From positions 1 to 5,414 of the forward strand of contig JBAUTF010000192.1 in assembly GCA_049582065.1 (NCBI GenBank): 5,414 nucleotides of DNA, written 5' to 3'. Source of the stretch: DATKSS01 sp049582065. Lineage in GTDB: Bacteria > Chloroflexota > Dormibacteria > Dormibacterales > Dormibacteraceae. Below the pieces are notes generated by a model. The model was not told the DNA's origin. It ran no database searches and saw only the letters and a program-made list of their open reading frames with translations. The translations under genes and the position numbers were made by a program. Shown piece after piece: positions 1 to 4,545 of the stretch; the first letter of the stretch is position 1; every line of letters begins with the position of its first letter.

Positions 1-335
1 GGCACGACCTCCTCGAATCCGCCGCGCGAGCTGCCGGTTTCGGGGCGGTGATCCAGTCGATTCCCTATGACCTCGCGTACCTTCGGGCGCTCGGCGTCGA
101 GACGATGACCGCCGTGGGCGCGCCCGCCTGGCCGGGCGTCTACGCGGTCGACGTCATCGGGAAGCCTCACTACTACGACGATTCGCACTCCCGCCGAGAG
201 CTCACCTGGTCGCCGTCGGTCGGCAGCTTCGAGCAGGAGATGCCGTCGATGACGCGGTGGCTCACCGGGCTGCCCGAAGTCTCGGAAGCGCTGGCGGCGG
301 AGTCATCGGGGGTGGCTACTCCACCGCCAACTTGA
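1..335 (+). CDS. C-terminal part of an SDR-family NAD-dependent epimerase/dehydratase (5' truncated)
   Basis: The frame is open from the left edge to a TGA at 333-335, so only about the last 110 residues are present and the NAD-binding Rossmann half lies outside the window. The visible part fits the tail of extended short-chain dehydrogenases acting on nucleotide sugars or related substrates. A helix (HDLLESAARAAGF) leads into a strand and the 'IPYDLAYLR' stretch. The hallmark C-terminal pattern follows: 'YYDDSHSRRELTWSP' (the usual D-x-S-K-A-R-x-x-L-G-W-x-P), then a helix ending in 'MTRWL'. The GTG at 48 is an internal codon, not the start, because coding-type sequence in the same frame continues upstream. 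The last ~18 residues are Ala/Ser/Pro-rich and probably disordered. Substrate cannot be told without the N-terminal half. A sugar epimerase or dehydratase would fit the nearby galU, but that link is inference. Confidence 0.72.
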   Translation, partial: HDLLESAARAAGFGAVIQSIPYDLAYLRALGVETMTAVGAPAWPGVYAVDVIGKPHYYDDSHSRRELTWSPSVGSFEQEMPSMTRWLTGLPEVSEALAAESSGVATPPPT

Positions 336-348
336 GGGTTTGCCGGTA

Positions 349-367
349 GGCCGGATTCATTCCGGCC
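349..367. terminator. Candidate hairpin terminator between convergent genes
   Basis: A perfect 7-bp inverted repeat, GGCCGGA - TTCAT - TCCGGCC, starts 13 bases after the stop of the SDR gene. It lies in the 156-bp space between that gene and the convergent RAM-domain gene. No T-run follows on either strand, so it is not a classical intrinsic terminator; position and stem strength are the only support. A second, weaker hairpin (TAAGG-CCCAT-CCTTA, 443-457) lies closer to the RAM gene's 3' end. I see no gene in the rest of 336-491. Confidence 0.35.
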
Positions 368-491
368 GTCCCGTGCGCGCACCTTCCAGACGCCGCCGGG
401 CGTGGCTGTGGAGAGGAGGGGGTTCCGCGGGGGAGCAATCAGTAAGGCCCATCCTTAACGCGCTTGCGCGCGACATCTGTCCTTCCCCGCG

Positions 492-719
492 CTATTTCAC
501 CGCCAGGCAGGTGATCGTCTTGAAGACTCCGTCCACCTTCTGAATCTTGTCGACGATGAGCGAGCCGATCGAGTTGACATCAGGCGCCTCGCAGACGGCG
601 ATGACGTCGTACTCGCCCGTGATCGCGTCGGCCGCCGAGATGCCATGGACGCCTTCCATCTTCTTGGCGACTTCCAGCGCCCGTCCCGGTGACGCGTTGA
701 TGAGGACATAAGCCTTCAT
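492..719 (-). CDS. Stand-alone Lrp/AsnC-type ligand-binding (RAM) domain protein
   Basis: This 75-residue protein is essentially only the C-terminal RAM domain of Lrp/AsnC regulators, with no helix-turn-helix. The N-terminal strand 'MKAYVLINASPG' is followed by a helix 'ALEVAKKMEGVHGI'. Next comes the diagnostic 'ITGEYDVIAVCEAPD' (TGEYD at residues 34-38), a second helix 'IGSLIVDKIQKVDGV' and the final strand 'FKTITCLAVK', giving the beta-alpha-beta-beta-alpha-beta order of the ACT-like RAM fold. Stand-alone RAM proteins of this size are known to form oligomers that bind amino acids at subunit interfaces. The ATG at 719 is chosen because the homologous domain starts there and a purine-rich site precedes it; the frame stays open upstream but codes low-quality Arg-rich sequence. 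The gene follows the ammonia-lyase by 62 bp on the same strand, so it is probably co-transcribed and may sense that enzyme's substrate or product (inference). Confidence 0.88.
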   Translation of the reverse strand: MKAYVLINASPGRALEVAKKMEGVHGISAADAITGEYDVIAVCEAPDVNSIGSLIVDKIQKVDGVFKTITCLAVK

Positions 720-726
720 CTCATTA

Positions 727-738
727 CCCCCAATCCTT
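727..738 (-). promoter_or_regulatory. Ribosome binding site of the RAM-domain gene
   Basis: On the minus strand the sequence AAGGATTGGGGG ends 7 nt before the ATG at 719. The G-run is at normal Shine-Dalgarno distance, and the AAGGA further out lies at about 14 nt. This site decides the ATG at 719 over upstream in-frame starts. It also contrasts with the promoter-proximal genes here, which mostly lack such a site. Confidence 0.55.
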
Positions 739-781
739 CGTGAACGGAATCGCTCCAGCGTACTCCGAGACTGAAGAAGCG

Positions 782-1765
782 TCAGCGAGCTTTCAGGGCG
801 CGCAGAAACACCTCGTCCGTGACGTTGGCGCCGGAGAGGATGACGACGACCTTCTCGTTGGGCGCCGGGCGGTGGTGATAGAGAAGCGCCGCCAGCGCAG
901 CGGCTCCGGCCGGCTCCGCCAGCAGGTGCTCCCATTCGAACAGGAGCCGGATGGCGCGCAGCATCTCCTCTTCCTGAACCAGCACGACTTCATCGACGCA
1001 GCGCCGGGCGATGTCGAAAGTCAGCTCGCCGGGGGCAGAGGCCGCGAGCCCGTCGGCGATGGTCTCGACCCGGTCCAGCGTGACGATGCTTCCCGCCTCG
1101 AGCGAGCGGCGCATGGCATCGGCCCCGGCCGGCTCGACGCCGATGACGCGGATGCCGGGCCGCTTCGCTTTGAGGTAGAGGGCGATGCCGCCGATCAGGC
1201 CGCCGCCGCCGACCGGCACCAGCACCGTGTCGAAATGCTCGAGGTCCTGGACGAGCTCGACCGCGATCGTTCCCTGGCCGGCGATCACGCGCGGGTCGTC
1301 GTACGCGTGGACGAACGTCGCGCCGGTCTCCCTCTGCGCGCTGGTGGCTTCGAGGAAAGCGCCGTAGTAGTTGCGTCCGGCCGGCACGACCTTCGCGCCG
1401 AGCCGCCTGATGGCCTCGACCTTGAACTGGTTCGCAGTCTCAGGCACGTAGACGGTGGCGGGAGTGTCGAAGGTCGCTGCGGCGTACGCGACTCCCATTC
1501 CGTGGTTGCCCGCCGACGCGGTGATCACGCCGGCCGCCCGCTGCTCCGGGGTCATGTGAGCGAGCTTGTTGAGCGCGCCGCGGACTTTGAAAGCGCGGAT
1601 CGGCTGAATCGACTCGACCTTGAGGTAGACGTGGCAGCGCGCCTTGTCGGTGAAGGCGCGCGAAGCCTGCAGCGGCGTGGGACGCAGGAATGCCCGCAGG
1701 TCCACTGCGGCCTGCTCGATGTCTTCAGGCGTGACCGTGTCGGCCGACTGCTGAGTTTGCTTCAC
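782..1765 (-). CDS. Threonine/serine ammonia-lyase (PLP-dependent dehydratase), short form without ACT domain
   Basis: This is a fold-type II PLP enzyme of the threonine/serine dehydratase family, which converts threonine to 2-oxobutanoate (or serine to pyruvate) plus ammonia in the cytoplasm. Counting from the GTG at 1765 (327 residues), the Schiff-base lysine is K60 in 'IRAFKVRGA'. The 'SAGNHG' substrate loop is at 84-89, the 'GGGGL' phosphate loop at 186-190 and the cofactor-ring 'SGAN' at 311-314. Length matches catabolic TdcB-like enzymes (~330 residues), and no C-terminal ACT regulatory domain is present. The usual 'SFK' is 'AFK' here. The start is uncertain: a TTG at 1774 is 3 codons upstream, but I prefer GTG 1765 because a TAGTTT hexamer ends exactly 7 nt before it, as at other genes here. 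A RAM-domain gene follows. A serine racemase or related beta-replacing enzyme is a less likely alternative. Confidence 0.9.
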   Translation of the reverse strand: MKQTQQSADTVTPEDIEQAAVDLRAFLRPTPLQASRAFTDKARCHVYLKVESIQPIRAFKVRGALNKLAHMTPEQRAAGVITASAGNHGMGVAYAAATFDTPATVYVPETANQFKVEAIRRLGAKVVPAGRNYYGAFLEATSAQRETGATFVHAYDDPRVIAGQGTIAVELVQDLEHFDTVLVPVGGGGLIGGIALYLKAKRPGIRVIGVEPAGADAMRRSLEAGSIVTLDRVETIADGLAASAPGELTFDIARRCVDEVVLVQEEEMLRAIRLLFEWEHLLAEPAGAAALAALLYHHRPAPNEKVVVILSGANVTDEVFLRALKAR

Positions 1766-1772
1766 GCGGGCC

Positions 1773-1782
1773 AAACTACCAT
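1773..1782. promoter_or_regulatory. Overlapping divergent -10 elements (ammonia-lyase / 50-aa gene)
   Basis: On the minus strand TAGTTT (1778-1773) lies 7 nt before the GTG at 1765. On the plus strand TACCAT (1777-1782) lies 6 nt before the ATG at 1789. Both fit TANNNT, and they share two bases. The start codons are only 23 bp apart and neither has a properly spaced Shine-Dalgarno site, so both transcripts would be leaderless. No convincing -35 boxes were seen; they would lie inside the opposing coding regions. Confidence 0.4.
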
Positions 1783-1788
1783 CAGGGA

Positions 1789-1941
1789 ATGGGCGACGAC
1801 CTCGATCGAGTTTCGCCGCGCGACGGCGCGCACGCGCGGGCCCGGGACAAGAAGGTCCGTGGGCCGAAGGTCGTGTCGGTCAACCCGGGACTGAAGAAGC
1901 TCGCCCAGCACCTCGCGGAGAAGCGAAAGAGGAAGGCTTGA
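1789..1941 (+). CDS. Small highly basic protein, 50 aa, function unknown
   Basis: I do not recognise this protein. The reading frame begins with ATG at 1789 and ends with TGA at 1939-1941. It begins MGDDLDRVSPRDG and continues through an Arg/Lys-rich 'ARARDKKVRGPKVV' to 'NPGLKKLAQHLAEKRKRKA'. About one third of the residues are Lys or Arg. The last 18 residues look like an amphipathic basic helix, suggesting nucleic-acid or ribosome contact (inference). Support for a real gene: codon third positions are strongly G/C, it fills the space between two minus-strand genes almost exactly, and a TACCAT hexamer sits 6 nt before the ATG. The AGGGA touching the ATG is too close to act as a Shine-Dalgarno site. 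It ends one base from the microprotein gene on the other strand. Most gene finders would skip it because of its length. Confidence 0.55.
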   Translation: MGDDLDRVSPRDGAHARARDKKVRGPKVVSVNPGLKKLAQHLAEKRKRKA

Positions 1942-1942
1942 C

Positions 1943-2038
1943 CTATCGACCGGGCCGGCCCGTCAGGTCGAGCGCCAGGATGGCGAAGATCACGGCGAGG
2001 CCGATCCCCACCACGATGGCGGTCGCAGGTCCTGCCAC
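1943..2038 (-). CDS. 31-aa single-span membrane microprotein
   Basis: This is a short minus-strand frame from GTG (2038-2036) to TAG (1945-1943). Its sequence is a short MAGPAT start, a continuous hydrophobic span over residues 4-23 rich in Ile, Val, Leu, Ala and Gly, and a short polar tail ending 'DLTGRPGR'. That is what a one-pass membrane microprotein looks like. The gene lies 39 bp downstream of the hotdog thioesterase on the same strand and is probably in its operon. GAG at 2050-2048, 9 nt upstream, is a weak ribosome site. The frame is the same as the thioesterase's, with 13 sense codons between the thioesterase TAG and this GTG. I do not recognise a family. The alternative is chance hydrophobic translation of noncoding GC-rich DNA, but the close fit between neighbours favours a gene. 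Confidence 0.5.
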   Translation of the reverse strand: MAGPATAIVVGIGLAVIFAILALDLTGRPGR

Positions 2039-2077
2039 GCGAAGTGGCTCAATGAACGGCGCCTGCCCTCGCCTGGG

Positions 2078-2443
2078 CTAGAAGTTTGCCGGGACGATCG
2101 CGCGCTTGTGGGTGCCCGAGCCGAGCAGCCTTTCGCCTTCGCGGCACTCGACCTCGAAATAGAGCTTGTTGCCCTTGACCTCGGTGACCCGCGTGATGAC
2201 GGTGACGGTGCTGCCCGGTGCCGTCGGGGCCAGGTGTCTCACGTGGATCTCATAGCCGACGCTCGTCTGGCCTTCAGGCAGGAAGCGTTCGATCGACCGG
2301 TGGCTGGTCACCTCCATCAGACCGACCATCGCGGGCGTGGAGAAAGTGCCTTTGCCCCCCACATGATGGGTGAGCAGGTCACCCTCGACGACGCGCTCGA
2401 GCCGCCCTTCGAGCCCCGGCCGAATACTTTCGAGGGTAGCCAA
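2078..2443 (-). CDS. Hotdog-fold acyl-CoA thioesterase, FlK (fluoroacetyl-CoA thioesterase)-like
   Basis: This small cytoplasmic single-hotdog protein would hydrolyse an acyl-CoA thioester, probably as a dimer. Numbering from the TTG at 2443 (121 residues), the catalytic triad known from FlK (Thr42, Glu50, His76) appears as T36 in 'STPAMVGLMEV', E44 in the same helix and H70 in 'VRHLAPT'. The spacing is identical to FlK (8 and 26 residues). The C-terminal 'GSGTHKRAIV' also matches FlK's GSGTHERAV. The two FlK phenylalanines that form the fluoroacetyl gate (Phe33, Phe36) correspond to His and Gly here, so fluoroacetyl-CoA specificity is unlikely and a general short or branched acyl-CoA is more plausible (inference). 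Start is uncertain: GTG 2470 would overlap galU by 10 bp, and TTG 2443 has a CACAAT hexamer 7 nt upstream. Divergent from galU and followed by the 31-aa microprotein. Confidence 0.85.
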   Translation of the reverse strand: MATLESIRPGLEGRLERVVEGDLLTHHVGGKGTFSTPAMVGLMEVTSHRSIERFLPEGQTSVGYEIHVRHLAPTAPGSTVTVITRVTEVKGNKLYFEVECREGERLLGSGTHKRAIVPANF

Positions 2444-2445
2444 CC

Positions 2446-2456
2446 TATAGATTGTG
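2446..2456. promoter_or_regulatory. Overlapping divergent -10 elements (thioesterase / galU)
   Basis: Plus strand: TAGATT (2448-2453), which follows a TA to give TATAGATT, ends 7 nt before the galU ATG at 2461. Minus strand: CACAAT (2456-2451) ends 7 nt before the TTG at 2443; TATAGG (2449-2444) is a better-looking but differently spaced alternative. CTATAG at 2445-2450 is itself a palindrome. No Shine-Dalgarno site precedes either start. The short AT-rich island in otherwise GC-rich DNA supports a promoter, but the exact hexamers are a judgement. Confidence 0.42.
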
Positions 2457-2460
2457 GTCG

Positions 2461-3378
2461 ATGACGTCACCCAGGGTTCGCAAGGCGATCTTTCCAGCAG
2501 CGGGCCTGGGGACGCGGTTCCTGCCCGTCACCAAAGCGCAGCCGAAAGAGATGCTGCCACTGGTCGACAAGCCGACCATCCAGTACGGCGTGGAGGAGGC
2601 GATCGCCAGCGGGATCGAGCAGGTGATCATGGTCACCGGCGGCGGCAAGCGCGCCATCGTCGACCACTTCGACCGTTCCCTGGAGCTCGAGCATTATCTC
2701 CGGGAGCGCGGCAAGGACGACCTGCTCGAGATCCTGGCCGAGGTCGACAGGCTGAGCGAGCGGGTGGACATCACATACATCCAGCAGAAGGAGCCGCTGG
2801 GGCTCGGTCACGCGGTGTGGACGGCTCGGCGGCTCGTGGAGGCCGAGGCATGCGCCGTGCTGCTCGCAGACGACGTCATCCTGGGCGCCGCGGAACCATG
2901 TCTCAAGCAGCTCATAGACGCCCACCGCAAGACTGGAGCGACGGTGATCGCTGTGCGCCGCTTCCCGCGCAGCGTGGTCGGTCGGTATGGCGTCGTCGCC
3001 ATCAAGAGCAGCGAGGGTCGGATGCACGAGGTTACCGACATGGTCGAGAAGCCGGAGCCCGGCACCGAGCCGTCAGACCTCGCGATCATCGGCCGCTACG
3101 TGCTTACGCCCGCTGTGTTCGCCGAGCTGGAAGCCGGAGAGCCTGGAGCTGGGAAGGAAATCCAGCTGACGGACGCCATCAAACGCACGCTGGGCTCCCA
3201 CCCGGTGGTCGCCTACGAGTTCGAAGGCGACTACTACGACACCGGCACGGTGCCGGGCTACCTGAGGGCCAACCTCATGCTCGCGATGCGCCGCGAGGGC
3301 CTTCGAGACGAGCTCGCCCCGATCCTCCGCGAGCTCCTCGAAGGACCTGGTCAGGGTGGGCACGACACGGGTCTATAA
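2461..3378 (+). CDS. galU: UTP--glucose-1-phosphate uridylyltransferase
   Basis: The enzyme makes UDP-glucose from UTP and glucose 1-phosphate in the cytoplasm, supplying cell-envelope glycans, glycolipids and other sugar nucleotides. It has 305 residues, against 302 in E. coli GalU. Signature segments in order: the nucleotide-binding 'FPAAGLGTRFLPVTK' (11-25), then 'QPKEMLPLVDKPTIQY' (27-42) and 'QQKEPLGLGHAV' (108-119). These are followed by the metal-binding 'LADD' (135-138), 'DMVEKP' (193-198) with 'SDLAIIGRYVLTP' (205-217), 'GKEIQLTDAI' (231-240) and 'GDYYDTG' (256-262) with 'GYLRAN'. No key motif is missing. ATG 2461 is preferred to an in-frame TTG at 2452 because the conserved region starts at residue 8 and a TAGATT hexamer lies 7 nt upstream. 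The stop codon overlaps a TATAAT box for the next gene. The upstream SDR tail could belong to a UDP-sugar pathway, but opposing genes separate them. Confidence 0.96.
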   Translation: MTSPRVRKAIFPAAGLGTRFLPVTKAQPKEMLPLVDKPTIQYGVEEAIASGIEQVIMVTGGGKRAIVDHFDRSLELEHYLRERGKDDLLEILAEVDRLSERVDITYIQQKEPLGLGHAVWTARRLVEAEACAVLLADDVILGAAEPCLKQLIDAHRKTGATVIAVRRFPRSVVGRYGVVAIKSSEGRMHEVTDMVEKPEPGTEPSDLAIIGRYVLTPAVFAELEAGEPGAGKEIQLTDAIKRTLGSHPVVAYEFEGDYYDTGTVPGYLRANLMLAMRREGLRDELAPILRELLEGPGQGGHDTGL

Positions 3379-3387
3379 TCGGTAGAC
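3371..3387 (+). promoter_or_regulatory. Consensus TATAAT -10 overlapping the galU stop, inside an inverted repeat
   Basis: A perfect TATAAT (3374-3379) includes the galU stop TAA (3376-3378). Initiation about 7 nt downstream, near 3386, would give the 88-aa gene a leader of about 40 nt. The box sits in a short inverted repeat, GTCTA - TAATCGG - TAGAC (3371-3387), centred between the -10 and the expected start point. It could be a small operator or a weak hairpin. The best -35 guess, TGGTCA at 3348-3353, is 20 nt away and poor. Confidence 0.42.
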
Positions 3388-3424
3388 GCTCAATGAGCCG
3401 ATTCCCCGCCCGAGTGATTTACCT

Positions 3425-3691
3425 ATGGCTGTTTCAGGACGAAAGAGATTCGACGACGACAAAGTTGTCCGGTATGAGACCGCGGAGAAGGACTTCGAGG
3501 TCGAGGTTTCGCGCACCCTCAACAAATGGTGCGTCACCGTCTATCAGCTGCCGGGCAGGCAGATCCTGGTCCAGGACTTCTTTCCGGAGCGCTGGAAGGC
3601 GCTCGCGCGCGCACAGGACTTCATCCGCCTCCTGAACCAGCGCAAGAAGAAGGAAGAGGAAGGAGCGGCCTCGAGCGAAGACGATTTCTGA
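3425..3691 (+). CDS. Unrecognised 88-aa protein with charged tail
   Basis: I cannot assign a family. The protein runs from ATG 3425 to TGA 3689-3691. Residues 1-22 are polar and charged. Residues 23-51 alternate as beta strands ('DFEVEVSR', 'KWCVTVYQL', 'RQILVQDFF') with a conserved-looking Trp-Cys. Residues 54-72 form an amphipathic helix ('PERWKALARAQDFIRLLNQ'). The last 16 residues are a block of Lys, then Glu, ending in acidic 'SSEDDF'. No signal peptide or membrane span is seen; a small soluble beta-beta-beta-alpha domain with a disordered tail is likely. A GAG at 3412-3414 is at best a weak, distant ribosome site. An ATG at 3393 is in another frame and belongs to a low-quality shadow. 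It lies 46 bp after galU and may be read both from galU and from its own TATAAT box. Composition and codon usage support a real gene. Confidence 0.75.
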   Translation: MAVSGRKRFDDDKVVRYETAEKDFEVEVSRTLNKWCVTVYQLPGRQILVQDFFPERWKALARAQDFIRLLNQRKKKEEEGAASSEDDF

Positions 3692-3728
3692 TCGCCGGTC
3701 TGGCCTGATCGCGGCTCCCGCATCTCGG

Positions 3729-3734
3729 TAGAAT
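3729..3734 (+). promoter_or_regulatory. TAGAAT -10 element before the 68-aa membrane protein gene
   Basis: TAGAAT, five of six bases matching the consensus, ends 9 nt before the GTG at 3744, so the transcript would carry a 0-3 nt leader. The 52-bp gap between the 88-aa and 68-aa genes shows no Shine-Dalgarno site. A possible weak -35, CTGATC (3705-3710), lies 18 nt upstream. Confidence 0.4.
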
Positions 3735-3743
3735 TCAGCGCTC

Positions 3744-3950
3744 GTGAACTGGTCAGTGCTGCGGCGCGAATGGGGGGCGGCGACTTTTGTGTTGACCGTC
3801 CTGGTCGGCATGATCATCGTGCCGGTCGCCCTTTACTTCAACAATTCTGGCCCGGCGCCGATCAGCACGCCGACCATCTCGACGGTGAGCAGCGCCCGCG
3901 CGAGCGGCGTCGAGACCGCCAGCCCGGCACGGGTCTCGCCGACCCCCTAG
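3744..3950 (+). CDS. Small single-span membrane protein, 68 aa, function unknown
   Basis: Starts at GTG 3744 and ends at TAG 3948-3950. A short basic head (MNWSVLRREW) is followed by one hydrophobic span at about residues 12-32 ('AATFVLTVLVGMIIVPVALYF'-like composition). The rest, residues 33-68, is rich in Pro, Ser, Thr and Ala without other structure. The charge pattern predicts the N-terminus in the cytoplasm and the low-complexity tail outside, resembling an uncleaved signal anchor with a short extracytoplasmic stalk. No lipobox cysteine is present. No family is recognised. The gene is last in the galU-direction cluster and stops 4 bases from the end of the convergent 171-aa gene. The Pro/Thr-rich tail could contact cell-wall polymers or be glycosylated, which is only inference. 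An alternative is a membrane-tether subunit of a small complex. Confidence 0.68.
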   Translation: MNWSVLRREWGAATFVLTVLVGMIIVPVALYFNNSGPAPISTPTISTVSSARASGVETASPARVSPTP

Positions 3951-3954
3951 CCCT

Positions 3955-4470
3955 TCACGCGGAGAGACCCCAGAGCAGCCGCTGGCCGTTCCGCTGCACG
4001 ATGTCCTGCAGCGGCAAGGTGAACTCGGCGACCGGCTTGCGCTCGGCGCTGACGCGCATCTCGATGACGTCCGACAGGCGGAGCTGGGCGACCAGCGCGC
4101 AGTCGCGCAGGAACGTGAAGGCCACCGGCCGGACCAGGTTCAGGACGTAATCGGCGATGCGCGCGCCGTCGGCGATCGTCTCACCGTTCACGCTACGGTC
4201 GCGAAACGCCAGCACGACGACCTCGTCGCTCAGCATCACGGGCTGGCTCCATGCATAGGCGCTGTCGCCGGCGCCGCTCAAGAGCTGCAGCACCTCGGCC
4301 AGCCGCCGCATGGGCGATTGAGGACCTTCGATCAAAAGAGGGATGTCGCGCAGGGGCTCGTTGAAGTGCTGCGCGCGGTACTGCGCGGTGAATCCGAGAT
4401 CCGAGATCCCCGCGAACGGCGCGGGCACCTTGATCGACATCTCGCCGAGTTGAGGGCTTTTGGGATGCAT
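3955..4470 (-). CDS. Unrecognised soluble protein, about 171 aa
   Basis: I do not recognise a family. From ATG 4470 the product is 171 residues and has no signal peptide or membrane span. Features seen: 'MSIKVPAPFAGISDLGFTAQYRAQHF' near the N-terminus, a helix 'SPMRRLAEVLQLL' and a strand 'DEVVVLAFRDRSVNG'. A middle stretch 'RIADYVLNLVRPVAFTFLRD' follows, then alternating strands ('VIEMRVSAERKPVAEFTLPLQDIV') and the end 'RLLWGLSA'. The mixed alpha/beta composition suggests a compact globular domain. Two starts are possible. ATG 4491 adds seven residues, but ATG 4470 has a GAGGCGGG Shine-Dalgarno site at about 7 nt and a TAATAC -10 whose expected start point is near 4488, so I prefer it. The gene diverges from the racemase gene across a short intergenic region and could share its regulation; nothing in its sequence ties it to CoA chemistry. 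Confidence 0.72.
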   Translation of the reverse strand: MHPKSPQLGEMSIKVPAPFAGISDLGFTAQYRAQHFNEPLRDIPLLIEGPQSPMRRLAEVLQLLSGAGDSAYAWSQPVMLSDEVVVLAFRDRSVNGETIADGARIADYVLNLVRPVAFTFLRDCALVAQLRLSDVIEMRVSAERKPVAEFTLPLQDIVQRNGQRLLWGLSA

Positions 4471-4477
4471 GCTGGAA

Positions 4478-4500
4478 CCCGCCTCTTTCATGCCGTATTA
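4478..4500 (-). promoter_or_regulatory. -10 element and ribosome binding site of the 171-aa gene
   Basis: On the minus strand TAATAC (4500-4495) is followed by AGAGGCGGG (4486-4478), then 7 nt, then the ATG at 4470. A transcript starting near 4488 would keep the purine-rich site but lose the alternative ATG at 4491. This is the clearest conventional leader with a Shine-Dalgarno site in the window. Confidence 0.42.
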
Positions 4501-4545
4501 ACGCATGGGGGGCGACAAATGTGTCCCGCACATCGGCGTTCCCAG

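Noticed and set aside
459..470. GC-alternating palindrome CGCGCTTGCGCG as a hairpin or regulator site
   Set aside because: The loop is too tight for a stable long stem, and short CG-alternating palindromes are expected by chance in this composition.
720..935. N-terminal extension of the RAM protein to 147 residues, from an upstream in-frame start at 935
   Set aside because: The added sequence is Arg/Gly/Pro-rich, overlaps the lyase coding region on the same strand in a different frame, and lacks any domain. The conserved fold begins at the ATG at 719, which has a ribosome site.
740..1894. Long plus-strand open frame opposite the ammonia-lyase (384 codons)
   Set aside because: It is antisense to a gene with clear catalytic motifs. 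Its product is Arg/Asp/Gly-rich with no recognisable fold, as expected of a mirror frame in GC-rich DNA.
769..1900. Direct repeat GACTGAAGAAGC at 769-780 and 1889-1900
   Set aside because: It is only 12 bp; one copy lies in an intergenic gap and the other in a basic coding region. No flanking duplication or element ends were seen, so it is probably coincidence.
1951..1962. Perfect 12-bp palindrome CGGGCCGGCCCG at the end of the microprotein gene
   Set aside because: It has no proper loop and no T-run and lies inside a coding tail. It might aid termination between the convergent small genes, but base composition makes such palindromes common here.
2108..2464. Plus-strand frame opposite the thioesterase (118 codons)
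   Set aside because: It is antisense to a protein with an intact catalytic triad and shows no motif of its own.
2454..3635. 393-codon plus-strand frame overlapping galU and the 88-aa gene, including an ATG at 3393
   Set aside because: It is the +1 shadow of galU, with an Arg/Gly/Pro-rich product. The ATG at 3393 follows TATAAT by 13 nt but leads only into this shadow frame.
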